Part shown: in pieces, positions 9,661 to 17,671 of the stretch | Layout: each line of letters opens with the position of its first letter | Numbering within the stretch: position 1 is the stretch's first letter | From: Streptomyces peucetius | Lineage (GTDB): Bacteria; Actinomycetota; Actinomycetes; Streptomycetales; Streptomycetaceae | DNA length: 64,000 nucleotides | Assembly (NCBI RefSeq): GCF_025854275.1 | Contig: NZ_CP107567.1 | Coordinates: forward strand, 3,348,001-3,412,000 | Direction: 5' to 3' | Program-made: the position numbers and the translations under genes | The notes under the pieces: model-generated | Database searches by the model: none | Seen by the model: the letters and a program-made list of their open reading frames with translations, nothing else | What the model was told of the DNA's origin: nothing

Positions 9661-10344
9661 TCAGCTGACGAGGTACTTGACCGCGTCGACCACGTGTGGG
9701 CCGTAGCCGAAGGCCGCGGCCAAATGCTCGAGTCGCTCGTACGCCGCCGGGGTCAGTGGTGTGCCGAAACTGTTGACAGCACAGAGCAGGAACCGGAAGG
9801 CCAGTTCGGCGCAGACAACTTCTGCGCACCGCGTCAGCGCGGAATGGGTGGCCGCTGACCGGGTGTCCTGGTCTCCGCCCTGGTCGAGCAGCCCGACCAT
9901 GGCGACCACCTCCGCCGTCCGCCGGCGATGCTCGACCGCCGCCGACGAGGCCCCGTCGGGCACACACACGGGATACGTCGTGCAGGCGTCCTCCGAAGCG
10001 CCGCGTGCTCTCGCGATCGGCACGATCAGCGACAGCAGGCGGTCCACGGACGCGCGCTCCTTGCCGCCGATCTCAGGCTGGCCATCCATCGGTGTGCCCG
10101 TGGCCCGCCAGAGAACGCTCAGCTCCTCGCCGGTGAGGTCCGAATCCCGCAGCCGCAGTACGTCCTCGATGAGGAGCAGGACGCGGCCGGGTTCGAGATC
10201 CGGGTTCCGGCCACCTAGGTAGGCCAGGGCATGATCCAGTGCCGTGTCGGCGTAGAGGATCCAGTCGCCGTGGAAGGACGTGCCGAGCTCGGTCACGCCG
10301 AAGTCGAAGGTCATGTCCTCGTGCTGTGCTGCGGGGTCGTGCAT
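9661..10344 (-). CDS. Putative immunity protein to the adjacent RNase toxin
   Basis: 227 residues from ATG 10344, which follows GGGGAG and lies 14 bp after the toxin stop. The frame stays open far upstream, but that part is antisense-like shadow of the toxin gene. The protein is acidic, cytosolic (no signal or membrane segment) and largely helical. I see no enzyme motif and cannot name the family. The inference of immunity rests on context: it is the last gene in an operon directly after a polymorphic toxin with an RNase A-like tip, the usual toxin-immunity order, and is closed by a strong terminator. Confidence 0.65.
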   Translation of the reverse strand: MHDPAAQHEDMTFDFGVTELGTSFHGDWILYADTALDHALAYLGGRNPDLEPGRVLLLIEDVLRLRDSDLTGEELSVLWRATGTPMDGQPEIGGKERASVDRLLSLIVPIARARGASEDACTTYPVCVPDGASSAAVEHRRRTAEVVAMVGLLDQGGDQDTRSAATHSALTRCAEVVCAELAFRFLLCAVNSFGTPLTPAAYERLEHLAAAFGYGPHVVDAVKYLVS

Positions 10345-10358
10345 GGTTCTGCTCCCCT

Positions 10359-12407
10359 TTACAGCGGGTAGGCGGTCAGGACGTAGAAGCCGCCGGGCTT
10401 GTGGCCCTTTTTCACGGCGATGATCACCTTGAAGCTGTTGCTCGTGGTCGGACTGTAGTTGCCGAGGTGGTCCATGCTGTCGCCGAGCGATCCGGTCCCG
10501 TACGTGCCCTGGAGCGTGAGCTGCTGCGCCTTGCCCGGCTTGCCCGCGTCCTGCACGAACTTCGTGATGCGGTCCTTGTTCTGGTCGACCAGCTGGTTGA
10601 CCGCCTTCTGGGCGAGGTCCGCGCTCTTCCAACGGGAGTTGGGCGTGGGCCTGCCCATCCGCCGGGTCTTGGCCTTCGCCAGGGCCTCCATCTTCTGCCG
10701 GTCGACGTTGACGTGCTCGTCCAGGGTGTGGGCGATGCCCGGGAACATCCGCTCGGCGCGCGCCAGGTCGGTGCAGTTGTGGACCAGGACGTCCTGGGCG
10801 CCGACTCGCACGTAGTAGCTGTCGATGCCGCTGACGTCGAGGTCGTAGGTGGCCTGCCGGGCGGCGGACCGTTCGGTCGCGGTGACGGTGGCCTCTGTGC
10901 CCTCGGCGGTGTGCAGGCGGTCGCCCGCGCGCAGCTCGCCCGCCGGGACCCACGCCTGCCGGTCCGGCAGCCAGTAGCGGTGCTGCTCGGTCGACGTGAG
11001 GTCGGAGACGTCGCCGTCCGCGCCGGCGACCGACAGTCGGACAAATGTCTTGTCGGTGTACTCGGAGGTATACGGCGTCGACATCACCGGGCGCGGCCGG
11101 GTCAGCTCGGCGAACTCGCCGCCCGGGTCGGTCGCGAGGACCTCGTCGCCCGGCCGGACGTCCTCGATCGGCTTGTGCGTGCCGTCCGCGAGGAGCACGG
11201 GGGTGCCGGCCGGGAAGCTGTTGCACTCGAAGACCACATCGGTCTTGCGTGCCTTCGCGATGTCATCCGGGATGAGCTTGCCGCCCAGCTTCAGCCAGCG
11301 CAGCACCGCGAGGGAACCCAGGGCCCGGTCGAAGCCGTCGACGTGCTCGCCGGTCATCATGTCCTTGCCGGTGATCGCCTCTACGATGCCCTTGCCGTCG
11401 CCGATGCCCGGCATCAGGCCGAGGATGATGGACATCCGGCGCTGCTGCTCCTCGCTGTCCAGGCCGGAGGAGCCGTCGTCCCAGGTCTTGCCGACGTTCG
11501 AGAAGTCGAACTCGAAAGCCGGAACCTCGCGGAGCTTCTCGGCGGCCTTCTTGATGCCGGGGACGACCTTGTTCATGTCGTCGACGGCCTTGTTGGCCTG
11601 GCCGATGCCCTCGTTGAGGGTGTCCATGCCCTTGTTGGCCTTGTTGATGGACTGGTTCAGCCCGCCCAGCGACTTGTTGATGTCGTCGACAGCATCATTC
11701 ATGTCGCCAAGGGCGCGGTTCATCTGCGCGAACCCGGCGTTCATCTGGTCGAGCGCCTTGCCGATCCCGTCGAGGTTGTCCTTGACGCCCTTGACCGCGG
11801 CCTGGAACTTCGGGTCACCGACCAGCTGCGCGAGTCCGAGCGTCAGCCGGATCAGCAGCAGGGTCATCTCGATTATCACGAGGATCGTCTCGATGGTCTC
11901 GAGGACGTCCTTGATCAGCTTGTCGATGTCCTTCTGCGCGCCGGCGGCCGTCGCGCGGATCCGGTCCTCGACCTGCTTGCGGTACTCAGGGTCCGCGATC
12001 TTGGTCGGGTCCTCCTTGAAGGCCTCCCTCAGCTTCTGGAGGCCGGCGGCTTCCTTCTTCACCGTGCCGAAGTGTTCGACGGTGTCCTTGTGGAGGTAGT
12101 GGACGCCGTACGCGAACATACCGACGCCGGCACCGACCTTGAGGGCCTTCTGCGCGAAGTCGCGATAGCAGGCCGGTTTCTCCAGCAGCGACAGCTTGTC
12201 GCAGCCGGAGATCCTGGCGGTGCCCTTGACGATGGCGGCCAGGCGGTCGGTGTCGAGCTTCGCCTCGGCGGCCTCGAGCTGCGCCTCGGCGTGCGTCAGC
12301 CTGACGCCCTGTGCGGCCAGCGCGCTGTCCTCGCCCATCCCGAACGTCAGGAAGACGCTGAGAATGGTCAGCAGTGCGGCGGTTTTCAGTTTGAGTTGGC
12401 GGTGCAT
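10359..12407 (-). CDS. Polymorphic toxin: export signal, coiled coil, Hint protease, RNase A-like tip
   Basis: 682 residues from ATG 12407; the frame extends 35 codons upstream but a signal-like segment (HRQLKLKTAALLTILSVFL) begins here. Then come a helical region, a hydrophobic stretch near 175-190 (ILVIIEMTLLLIRLTLGL) and heptad-like coiled coil (about 220-310, repeated DMN/GLNQSINKANKG patterns). A Hint domain runs from C395 (CNSFPAGTPVLLADG) to the H543-N544-C545 splice/cleavage site, so it can release the tip by autoproteolysis. The tip (546-682) resembles the bacterial CdiA-CT RNase A-like fold: early His (H565 in DEHVNVD), a middle TGSLG region and a conserved end, GGFYVLTAYPL. Target would be RNA of competing cells. 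The family assignment of the tip is by recall of motifs; the Hint call is firm. Confidence 0.8.
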   Translation of the reverse strand: MHRQLKLKTAALLTILSVFLTFGMGEDSALAAQGVRLTHAEAQLEAAEAKLDTDRLAAIVKGTARISGCDKLSLLEKPACYRDFAQKALKVGAGVGMFAYGVHYLHKDTVEHFGTVKKEAAGLQKLREAFKEDPTKIADPEYRKQVEDRIRATAAGAQKDIDKLIKDVLETIETILVIIEMTLLLIRLTLGLAQLVGDPKFQAAVKGVKDNLDGIGKALDQMNAGFAQMNRALGDMNDAVDDINKSLGGLNQSINKANKGMDTLNEGIGQANKAVDDMNKVVPGIKKAAEKLREVPAFEFDFSNVGKTWDDGSSGLDSEEQQRRMSIILGLMPGIGDGKGIVEAITGKDMMTGEHVDGFDRALGSLAVLRWLKLGGKLIPDDIAKARKTDVVFECNSFPAGTPVLLADGTHKPIEDVRPGDEVLATDPGGEFAELTRPRPVMSTPYTSEYTDKTFVRLSVAGADGDVSDLTSTEQHRYWLPDRQAWVPAGELRAGDRLHTAEGTEATVTATERSAARQATYDLDVSGIDSYYVRVGAQDVLVHNCTDLARAERMFPGIAHTLDEHVNVDRQKMEALAKAKTRRMGRPTPNSRWKSADLAQKAVNQLVDQNKDRITKFVQDAGKPGKAQQLTLQGTYGTGSLGDSMDHLGNYSPTTSNSFKVIIAVKKGHKPGGFYVLTAYPL

Positions 12408-12608
12408 ATACGTCCCGTGCCGGAGAGCAAGGCGCGCACGGATGGTCTCTCCGGCGCGGCCGGGCTCTGAATTCCCCCTGGTGGCCGTCCGCTTCAGGCA
12501 GCGACCCACCATTTACCGACCAGTAGCTTACGCGCAGCATCGATCCCCCGACGATCCGCCCCACCAGGGGCCAGTTGGTTTCATGATGATCTGCGGGTTC
12601 CGTCGGCG

Positions 12609-12875
12609 GTGGTTCGGCGTCGTGATGTCAATGCGGCAGGTAGCGGCTTCTGCTGGCCCGGCAGGGCAAGCGGAAAGCGGCCAGCGACCTGGTGCACCCT
12701 GCCCGCCACCCTCGGCGCGATCCGCCGGGCCCAGGTCATCAACTGGGCCTTCGACAAGGCGTGGTGCGACGAGTACGCCCCCTGGTCGCGGCACAACGCG
12801 CAGGAGGGCTACGACATGCTGTGGTCTTGCCTGCGTGAGGCGGACGCCCCGCTGGGGGTGATCTCAGGTGGCTGA
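12609..12875 (+). other. Unrecognised reading frame in a 468-bp intergenic stretch
   Basis: The 12,408-12,875 interval has no recognised gene. One plus-strand frame of 88 codons ends in a plausible protein-like part (RRAQVINWAFDKAWCDEYAP, then WSRHNAQEGYDML) and stops at TGA 12873-12875, exactly the copy of the IS target site. The first half looks non-coding. It may be the 3' remnant of a lost gene; I do not recognise the family. Confidence 0.25.
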
Positions 12876-12890
12876 GAGGGCGTTAAGTCC
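12876..12890. repeat. Left terminal inverted repeat of the IS
   Basis: GAGGGCGTTAAGTCC, perfect complement of 14220-14234; the flanking TGA 12873-12875 is the target duplication. Confidence 0.85.
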
Positions 12891-13281
12891 GTTTCTGGTA
12901 GCGGCCGCGTCCGGGCTGGGTGAGGAAGCCCTGACGAGTGAGTCGTCCCAGGCGGGAGCGGGTGACGTTGACCGAAGGCTCGTCGGTGGGTAGGCCGAGG
13001 TGTTCGTGCAGGTCGTGGACGCGGAATACCTTCGCGGGGTGCTCGTTGAAAGCAGTCACGATGCGCTGGTAGACGGTGTCGGTCTTCGCGGAAGCCGGTT
13101 CGTGGTCGGGTGGAGTGAGGCCGTCGATGACCTTTCGGGTGGCGACGAGCTCGGTCAGGCGGGCCTCGGTCTCGGCGAGGGCGGTGGTGAGCCGTTCGAT
13201 CTGCTCGCGCAGGCTGTTGGCTCGTGCGGCGGCCTCGTCGTGTTCGGTCTGCAGCAGCCGCAGGAGTTCGTGGACGTTCAC
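12883..13281 (-). CDS. IS passenger protein: coiled coil plus winged-helix-like domain
   Basis: 132 residues; its ATG (13281) overlaps the transposase stop (ATGA), so translation is coupled. Residues 1-50 are a clear coiled coil (LLRLLQTEHDEAAARANSL, EQIERLTTALAETEARLTEL). Residues 65-132 look like a winged helix: TVYQRIVTAFNEHPAKVFRV, HDLHEHLGL, then TRSRLGRLTRQGFLTQPGRG. The last codons run into the left terminal repeat, and the stop lies seven bases inside the element. I recall similar small proteins next to Streptomyces IS5 transposases. A DNA-binding helper or regulator of transposition is likely but unproven. Confidence 0.8.
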   Translation of the reverse strand: MNVHELLRLLQTEHDEAAARANSLREQIERLTTALAETEARLTELVATRKVIDGLTPPDHEPASAKTDTVYQRIVTAFNEHPAKVFRVHDLHEHLGLPTDEPSVNVTRSRLGRLTRQGFLTQPGRGRYQKRT

Positions 13282-14131
13282 GCGGCCAGCTCCACGTCGT
13301 CCCGCCAGGCGGCGGTCGGGGTGGTGAGGCGGCGGAGCATGCCGGCGGTGGAGGCCCAGTAGACGCGGGAGGCCGCGTTGTCGGGCCGGTGGTCGTAGTC
13401 ACGGGCGAGGCGCCGGTGCAGCATGAGGGTCCCGTTGACCTGCTCGACCACCCACCGCTTCGGCTGGGGGACGAAGCCCTTGCCTCTGTCGTCGGGGTTG
13501 CGCCGGACCACCTCGACAGTGATGTCCTTCACCGCCCCGTGGACGATCACGGCGTCCTTGAAACCCTGGTCGACCAGGACCTTTTCCAGGCGTATCCCGC
13601 ATCGTTCGGACGCCTGGTCCAGCAGGGCGATGCCGGCCTCGTTGTCATGCGCGCTCGCCGCCAGGACCACCACGCCGATGATCAGACCCATGACGTCCAC
13701 GGCGAGCCCTCGCTTCCTGCCGGGCGTCTTCTTGTTCACGTCCAGTCCCGTCGTCTCCTTCGGCACCCCGGCCGCCACGCGGACCGACTGAGTGTCGATG
13801 ATCACCAGGGACGGGTCCTCTAATCGTCTGGACCGCTCCCGCACCTGACAGCGAAGGATCTCCTGGATCCGCTGGTCGAGGCCGTCCTGGCGCCACAGGG
13901 TGAAGTAGTAGAACACCGCCGACCAGGCCGGCAGGTCGTGGGGCAGGAGCCGCCACTGACAGCCTGTCCGGTTCTGGTAGAGCAGCGCGTTCACGACCTC
14001 GCGCAGGTCGCAGGAGCCAGGTCCCCGGTGGCCGACCGCGCCACCCGCGCCTGCTTCCACCCGGTGACCAGCGGTTCGATCAGCGCCCACTGTCCGTCGG
14101 TCAAGTCGGTCGCGTACGGCATCCGTTCCAT
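13278..14131 (-). pseudogene. IS5-family DDE transposase, frame-disrupted near the N-terminus
   Basis: ATG 14131 starts the expected N-terminus (ERMPYATDLTDGQWALIEPL) but this frame ends at a TGA at 13991-13993 after 46 residues. The rest is in another frame from about 14025: DLREVVNALLYQNRTGCQWR, LPHDLPAWSAVFYYF, the DDE signatures IIDTQSV, VDVMGLIIGVVV and the C-terminal Y-(2)-R-(3)-E region, to a stop at 13278. IS427 elements can use programmed frameshifting, but that occurs nearer mid-gene, and no slippery heptamer is evident here. I favour a disabling indel; a programmed shift is not excluded. Confidence 0.75.
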
Positions 14132-14219
14132 GCCCGTGACTCCACCATGCACACGACAGGGTCAGAGCGTAGGACCGTCCAACCACCCACGAACGAGCGA
14201 CACCACATCATCATGAACG

Positions 14220-14234
14220 GGACTTAACGCCCTC
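14220..14234. repeat. Right terminal inverted repeat of the IS
   Basis: GGACTTAACGCCCTC, complement of 12876-12890, followed by the second TGA copy at 14235-14237. Confidence 0.85.
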
Positions 14235-14272
14235 TGAGAGTCGGCCGCAGCAGGCCCTGGTAGAACACGCGT

Positions 14273-14692
14273 GTGACCTACAGATTCATTGCGAACATCG
14301 CCTACGGGTGGCAGGAGAAGCGGCCGCCGGACATCTACGTCCCGACTGCCGGAGTTGCCGAGTCAGAAGACGAAGAGAGCTTCGCGCTCGAGTTTCAAGG
14401 TGGCTTCGAGGAACCAGACGAACAGGACATCCGCACCGGCTGCGACTCGTACTGCGTTGTCACTCCCGACCAGAACACCGCGTACGGATGCGTGCGCACG
14501 GTGGAGCTGGAAGCAAACGTCCTGCGGGTCACATTCGACCCCGCTTACCTGGAAGAACTGTACTTGGATGACCCCGTAGTTGAGGCAGTCCTGCACGCAC
14601 CAGTCGAGGACATAGCTCGCATGACAGAAGCACTCACGCGCATCCTCACCTATGGCCGACCCGACGCGCTCCCGATCGTGATCGGAGTCTGA
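14273..14692 (+). CDS. Imm10-type immunity protein
   Basis: 139 residues from GTG 14273, 36 bp to the right of the IS end. The family look is clear: TYRFIANIAYGW at the start, AESEDEESFALEFQ, EEPDEQDIRTGCDSYCVV, a YGCV segment, then DPVVEAVLHAPVEDIARM and ILTYGRPDALP. Imm10 proteins neutralise tips of polymorphic toxins in the cytosol. No toxin gene is adjacent, so it is an orphan. G+C is lower than in neighbours (many A/T third positions), as in many transferred immunity genes. The IS insertion just upstream may have removed its partner or its promoter. Confidence 0.7.
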   Translation: MTYRFIANIAYGWQEKRPPDIYVPTAGVAESEDEESFALEFQGGFEEPDEQDIRTGCDSYCVVTPDQNTAYGCVRTVELEANVLRVTFDPAYLEELYLDDPVVEAVLHAPVEDIARMTEALTRILTYGRPDALPIVIGV

Positions 14693-15489
14693 ATCCGCCG
14701 GCCCCACGTGGTCAGCATCTCGCCGGGCCTGTCGGTGAGGACCTCAAGCGTCGGGTGAGGAGCGGCAGGGATGGATGAGTGTCTAACTGCGTGACAACGC
14801 CGACGCACAGCAGCGAACGGGGGCGGACATCAACGGACCATCAGCGCAGGTGGCAAGCACAGCATCCCGAGTACAGGCACCGGCCCAAGTTGCTTCGGGA
14901 CGAAGAGGTCCCGCCGGCAAGGCGCGAAGGAGAAGATCGGCACTCCGGCGTGTACGGTGTGCCATGCCGATCGGGCGCTCGCGTTCCGCGGCACGGCTGC
15001 GTATCCGTGGGACGGCCACGTCCACAGAGCTGTGGACCAGCACGGCAAGGTCCGGCTTCGGCAACATGCCGACCGTCTGGCGGAACCAGCTCTCCGACTG
15101 CGGCTGTCGGCCGCCGTGATTCGCGTCCGAGTACAGGACAGTGCTGCGGATATGCGCGCGCACCGTCTTTTGCACGGTCCACATCGTGGGATCGGGCGGC
15201 TTCGAACCCTCCATCAAACAACGCGAGGACTAGGCTGCTGCATAGACGTCCCAGACCCCGGCGGCATGCTATTGCTGAACACAGATGGCTGCGGGGTGCG
15301 GACTCTTCGTCCGTAACCCGGCGCATCCCTGGAGGGAACCGGGTGGGTCCACTGTCCTGCTGCACAGGCTGTCGAACCGGCCGTTGCTCTGCCTCCGCCG
15401 AACATACGCCCCTGCCGGCAGCGCGCTCAGGGACCGGAACTCCGGCACCTCCGCGCCCGCTGCTGGATGGTCTTCCGAACCGAGGCGTC
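14693..15489 (+). other. 797-bp stretch without a recognised gene
   Basis: No frame shows sustained G/C third positions or family similarity. One plus-strand frame (about 14,930-15,200) has a TVCHADRALAFRGTAAYPWDG segment with a CxxC that could be a decayed gene, but codon bias is weak. The last ~150 bp should hold the promoter of the STAS operon. Confidence 0.4.
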
Positions 15490-15915
15490 ATGCCCCTGCC
15501 ACAACTCACCGTCAGCCGCCATGACCGAAGTACACGGGCGCTGATCACCCTGGCCGGTGAGATCGACCTCGAATCCGCGCCGTTGGTGCGCGTGTCCCTG
15601 GAGCGGTGCCTGCTGGACGGTATCCGCGCCATCGACGTCGACCTCACCCGCGTCACCTTCTGCGACTGCAGCGGACTCAACGCATTCCTCCGCGCTGCGC
15701 AAGAGACCACCGTGGCCGGCGGGACCCTGCGCCTGCACCATCCGCCGACAACGCTGGTTCGGATTCTCGACCTCACCGACTGCGGGTTCCTGCTCCTCGG
15801 CCTTCCGTTCGGCCACCTGCCACCTCCTCTCGGCGACACCCCGGCCCCGCCCCTTCCGGACCCGCCGCACCGGTCTGCCCCGCTTGCCCCTGTTCTCCCG
15901 GGTGATGTGCGATGA
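15490..15915 (+). CDS. Anti-sigma factor antagonist (STAS domain)
   Basis: 141 residues from ATG 15490 with GAGG four bases upstream. Residues 5-100 form a STAS domain: LTVSRHDRSTRALITLAGEI, DLESAPLV, and the phospho-switch loop TFCDCSGLNAFL with candidate phosphorylated S61. The last ~35 residues are a Pro-rich tail. STAS antagonists bind RsbW-like kinases and free a sigma factor, with serine phosphorylation as the switch. It opens a run of GAF/ANTAR genes and its stop overlaps the next start (ATGA at 15912), so the genes are likely co-translated. Its partner ATPase is not adjacent. Confidence 0.85.
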   Translation: MPLPQLTVSRHDRSTRALITLAGEIDLESAPLVRVSLERCLLDGIRAIDVDLTRVTFCDCSGLNAFLRAAQETTVAGGTLRLHHPPTTLVRILDLTDCGFLLLGLPFGHLPPPLGDTPAPPLPDPPHRSAPLAPVLPGDVR

Positions 15916-16139
15916 CGGCCGAACCCGGACGGGGACAGTTCGCCACCTTGGTGGGCCGGGCCGATCGTGCAACCCTCGCTGCGCTCCGCTCCTGGGGGTG
16001 GCTGGACATCGGAGTGTTCCGCAGGCCGGCCGGTCCCACCTCGTTCCGCGCGCTGGTGCTTCCCGTCGGGGAACGCACCACGGCGAGGTTGGAGGGCCTT
16101 GTCACAATGCCTGGAGGCGGTGGCCCGGGTGGGCCCTGA
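15912..16139 (+). CDS. Small coupled ORF of unknown function
   Basis: 75 codons starting in the ATGA overlap with the STAS gene and ending inside the start region of the GAF-ANTAR gene. Third positions are mostly G/C, which supports real coding. Text such as RADRATLAALRSWGWLDIGV and RRPAGPTSFRALVLPVGERT is not a family I know. It could be a genuine linker-sized protein, or the N-terminal part of the following GAF-ANTAR protein split off by a frame change near 16,120. Confidence 0.55.
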   Translation: MTAEPGRGQFATLVGRADRATLAALRSWGWLDIGVFRRPAGPTSFRALVLPVGERTTARLEGLVTMPGGGGPGGP

Positions 16140-16875
16140 CAGCCGGTCGGCCCGCATACAGATGCTGGTGGCGGAGCAGGCGGCCCGGCGAGCTGCCCGG
16201 GTCGGTGTTGTGGACGTGTGCACCGCGGCCGTGGCCGCGCTGCCGGTCAGCGGGGCCGGGCTGTCCGCGATGTCCCGGACCGGGCCGAGCCACCCGCTGT
16301 GCAGCACCGACGACATCAGCGAGCAACTGGAAGAGCTCCAGCTCACGCTGGGTGAAGGACCCTGTGTGGACGCCTTCCTGCATGGCTCGGCCGTCTTGAC
16401 ACCCGATCTGCTCACCCGTGACCTGCAGGACCGTTGGATGGTCTTCGCCGAGGCCGCCCTGGAAGCCGGGGCACGCGCGGTGTTCGCGCTCCCTCTGCAG
16501 ATGGGGGCGATCAGCCCGGGAGTTCTGGACCTGTACGCCCGCGTTCCGGTCCGGTTGAACGCAGAGGAACTGGCAGACGCGTTGGCGTTCGCCGATCTCG
16601 CGACTTTGGTGCTGCTCGACACGCGAAACGACGAGACGGGCGGGTCGCGCAGCGCCCCCGCGGAGGACCTGGGCGCGTACCGGGCGGAGATCGACCAAGC
16701 CAGCGGCATCCTGACCGTCCAGCTCGGCGTCGGCATCGAAGAAGCCTTCGTCCGGCTTCGTGCCTACGCCTATGCGCAGGGGCGCCGGCTCGCCGACGTG
16801 GCCGCGGACGTGGTGGCCCGTCGGCTCCGTTTCTCCCCGGACACGGAACCGGACCAGGCCGATGACGAAACCTGA
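16129..16875 (+). CDS. GAF and ANTAR domain regulator
   Basis: About 248 residues. The start is uncertain: GTG 16129 (GGAGG at 16113-16117, spacing 11) or GTG 16120; the frame is open back to 15967 but that part is out-of-frame shadow of the small ORF. A GAF domain (residues ~20-165; LPVSGAGLSAM, LTLGEGPCVDAF, ARAVFALPLQMG) precedes an ANTAR domain (~185-240; ASGILTVQLGVGIEEAFVRL, RRLADVAADVV). ANTAR domains bind paired RNA hairpins and act in antitermination, with the GAF domain sensing a ligand or partner. It is coupled to the STAS gene, which suggests a stress-signalling module. Confidence 0.82.
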   Translation: MGPDSRSARIQMLVAEQAARRAARVGVVDVCTAAVAALPVSGAGLSAMSRTGPSHPLCSTDDISEQLEELQLTLGEGPCVDAFLHGSAVLTPDLLTRDLQDRWMVFAEAALEAGARAVFALPLQMGAISPGVLDLYARVPVRLNAEELADALAFADLATLVLLDTRNDETGGSRSAPAEDLGAYRAEIDQASGILTVQLGVGIEEAFVRLRAYAYAQGRRLADVAADVVARRLRFSPDTEPDQADDET

Positions 16876-16954
16876 CGCATTGGTGCCGGCCGAGAAACGT
16901 GCCGTACTTCCCGCCGCTTCAGGCAGGGACTAGTCTCAATCGAGGGTGCCTACG

Positions 16955-17671
16955 ATGGATCAACAGCTTCTGGCCAAGACCTTCGTCGAGCTGGCCGACA
17001 ACCTGGTCGCCGACTTCGACCTCATCGACTTCCTGCGCCTGCTGACCGACCGCTGCGTCGGCATGCTCGACGCGAGCGCCGCCGGGGTGCTGCTCGCCGA
17101 CCGGGACGGCAAACTCCGCGTCATGGCCGCATCCGACGAACAGGTGCGCCTGCTGGAGCTCTTCCAGCTCCAGAACGACCAAGGCCCATGCCTCGATTGC
17201 TTCCGCACCGGCGCACCGGTGATCATCCACGACCTGACCCGGGAGGTCGATCGCTGGCCGCACTTCGTCACGGTGGCCCACCGCAGCGGATTCGGGGCCG
17301 TCCAGGCCCTGCCCATGCGCCTGCGGGACGAGACCGTGGGCGCCCTGAACCTTTTCCGCGCCGCGCCTGGCCCCTTCGATCCGGCCGCCACACTCGTCGC
17401 CCAGGCCCTGGCCGACGTCGCCACCATCAGCCTGCTGCAACAACGCACTACTCAGCGCAGCACGGTACTCAACGAACAACTGCAGACGGCGCTGAACAGC
17501 CGGGTACTGATCGAACAGGCCAAGGGGAAACTCGCCGAACGCCAGGGCATCGACATGGAGCAGGCGTTCACCGCGCTGCGCGGCTACGCCCGCGCCCACA
17601 ACCGGCGCCTGGCCGATGTGGCCCGCGCCCTCATCGACGACTCCGAACCCCTCGCAGACCTGGGGTCCTGA
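16955..17671 (+). CDS. GAF and ANTAR domain regulator
   Basis: 238 residues. ATG 16955 is chosen over an in-frame GTG at 16946 because GAGG at 16942-16945 is well spaced from it. It begins DQQLLAKTFVELADNLVADF, a standard family start. The GAF domain spans ~20-160 (ASAAGVLLADRDGKLRV, NDQGPCLDCFRTG) and ANTAR ~170-230 (LNSRVLIEQAKGKLAERQGI, AFTALRGYARAHNRRLADVA). Likely role: signal-dependent transcription antitermination. It follows the first GAF-ANTAR gene by 79 bp on the same strand. The pair are divergent in sequence, not a recent duplication. Confidence 0.88.
   Translation: MDQQLLAKTFVELADNLVADFDLIDFLRLLTDRCVGMLDASAAGVLLADRDGKLRVMAASDEQVRLLELFQLQNDQGPCLDCFRTGAPVIIHDLTREVDRWPHFVTVAHRSGFGAVQALPMRLRDETVGALNLFRAAPGPFDPAATLVAQALADVATISLLQQRTTQRSTVLNEQLQTALNSRVLIEQAKGKLAERQGIDMEQAFTALRGYARAHNRRLADVARALIDDSEPLADLGS

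Larger units (their letters stand above)
12876..14234 (-). mobile_element. IS5-family insertion sequence (IS427-like) with passenger gene
   Basis: 1359 bp bounded by 15-bp terminal inverted repeats GAGGGCGTTAAGTCC (12876-12890 and complement 14220-14234). Flanking TGA at 12873-12875 and 14235-14237 fits the TNA target duplication of the IS427 group of IS5. It encodes a DDE transposase (frame-disrupted) and a downstream 132-residue passenger, both on the minus strand. Intact ends and target repeats suggest a fairly recent insertion. Confidence 0.88.

Noticed and set aside
10239..12470. Long plus-strand frame (743 codons) opposite the Hint toxin
   Set aside because: Shadow; repetitive LVD/VVD text mirrors the coiled coil of the minus-strand toxin.
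13278..14131. Programmed frameshift in the IS5 transposase
   Set aside because: The break is only ~40 codons from the start and no slippery heptamer was seen, unlike known IS427 sites; kept as an open alternative only.
14957..15316. Plus frame with TVCHADRALAFRG
   Set aside because: Weak third-position bias, no start signal and no known family; may be a relic.
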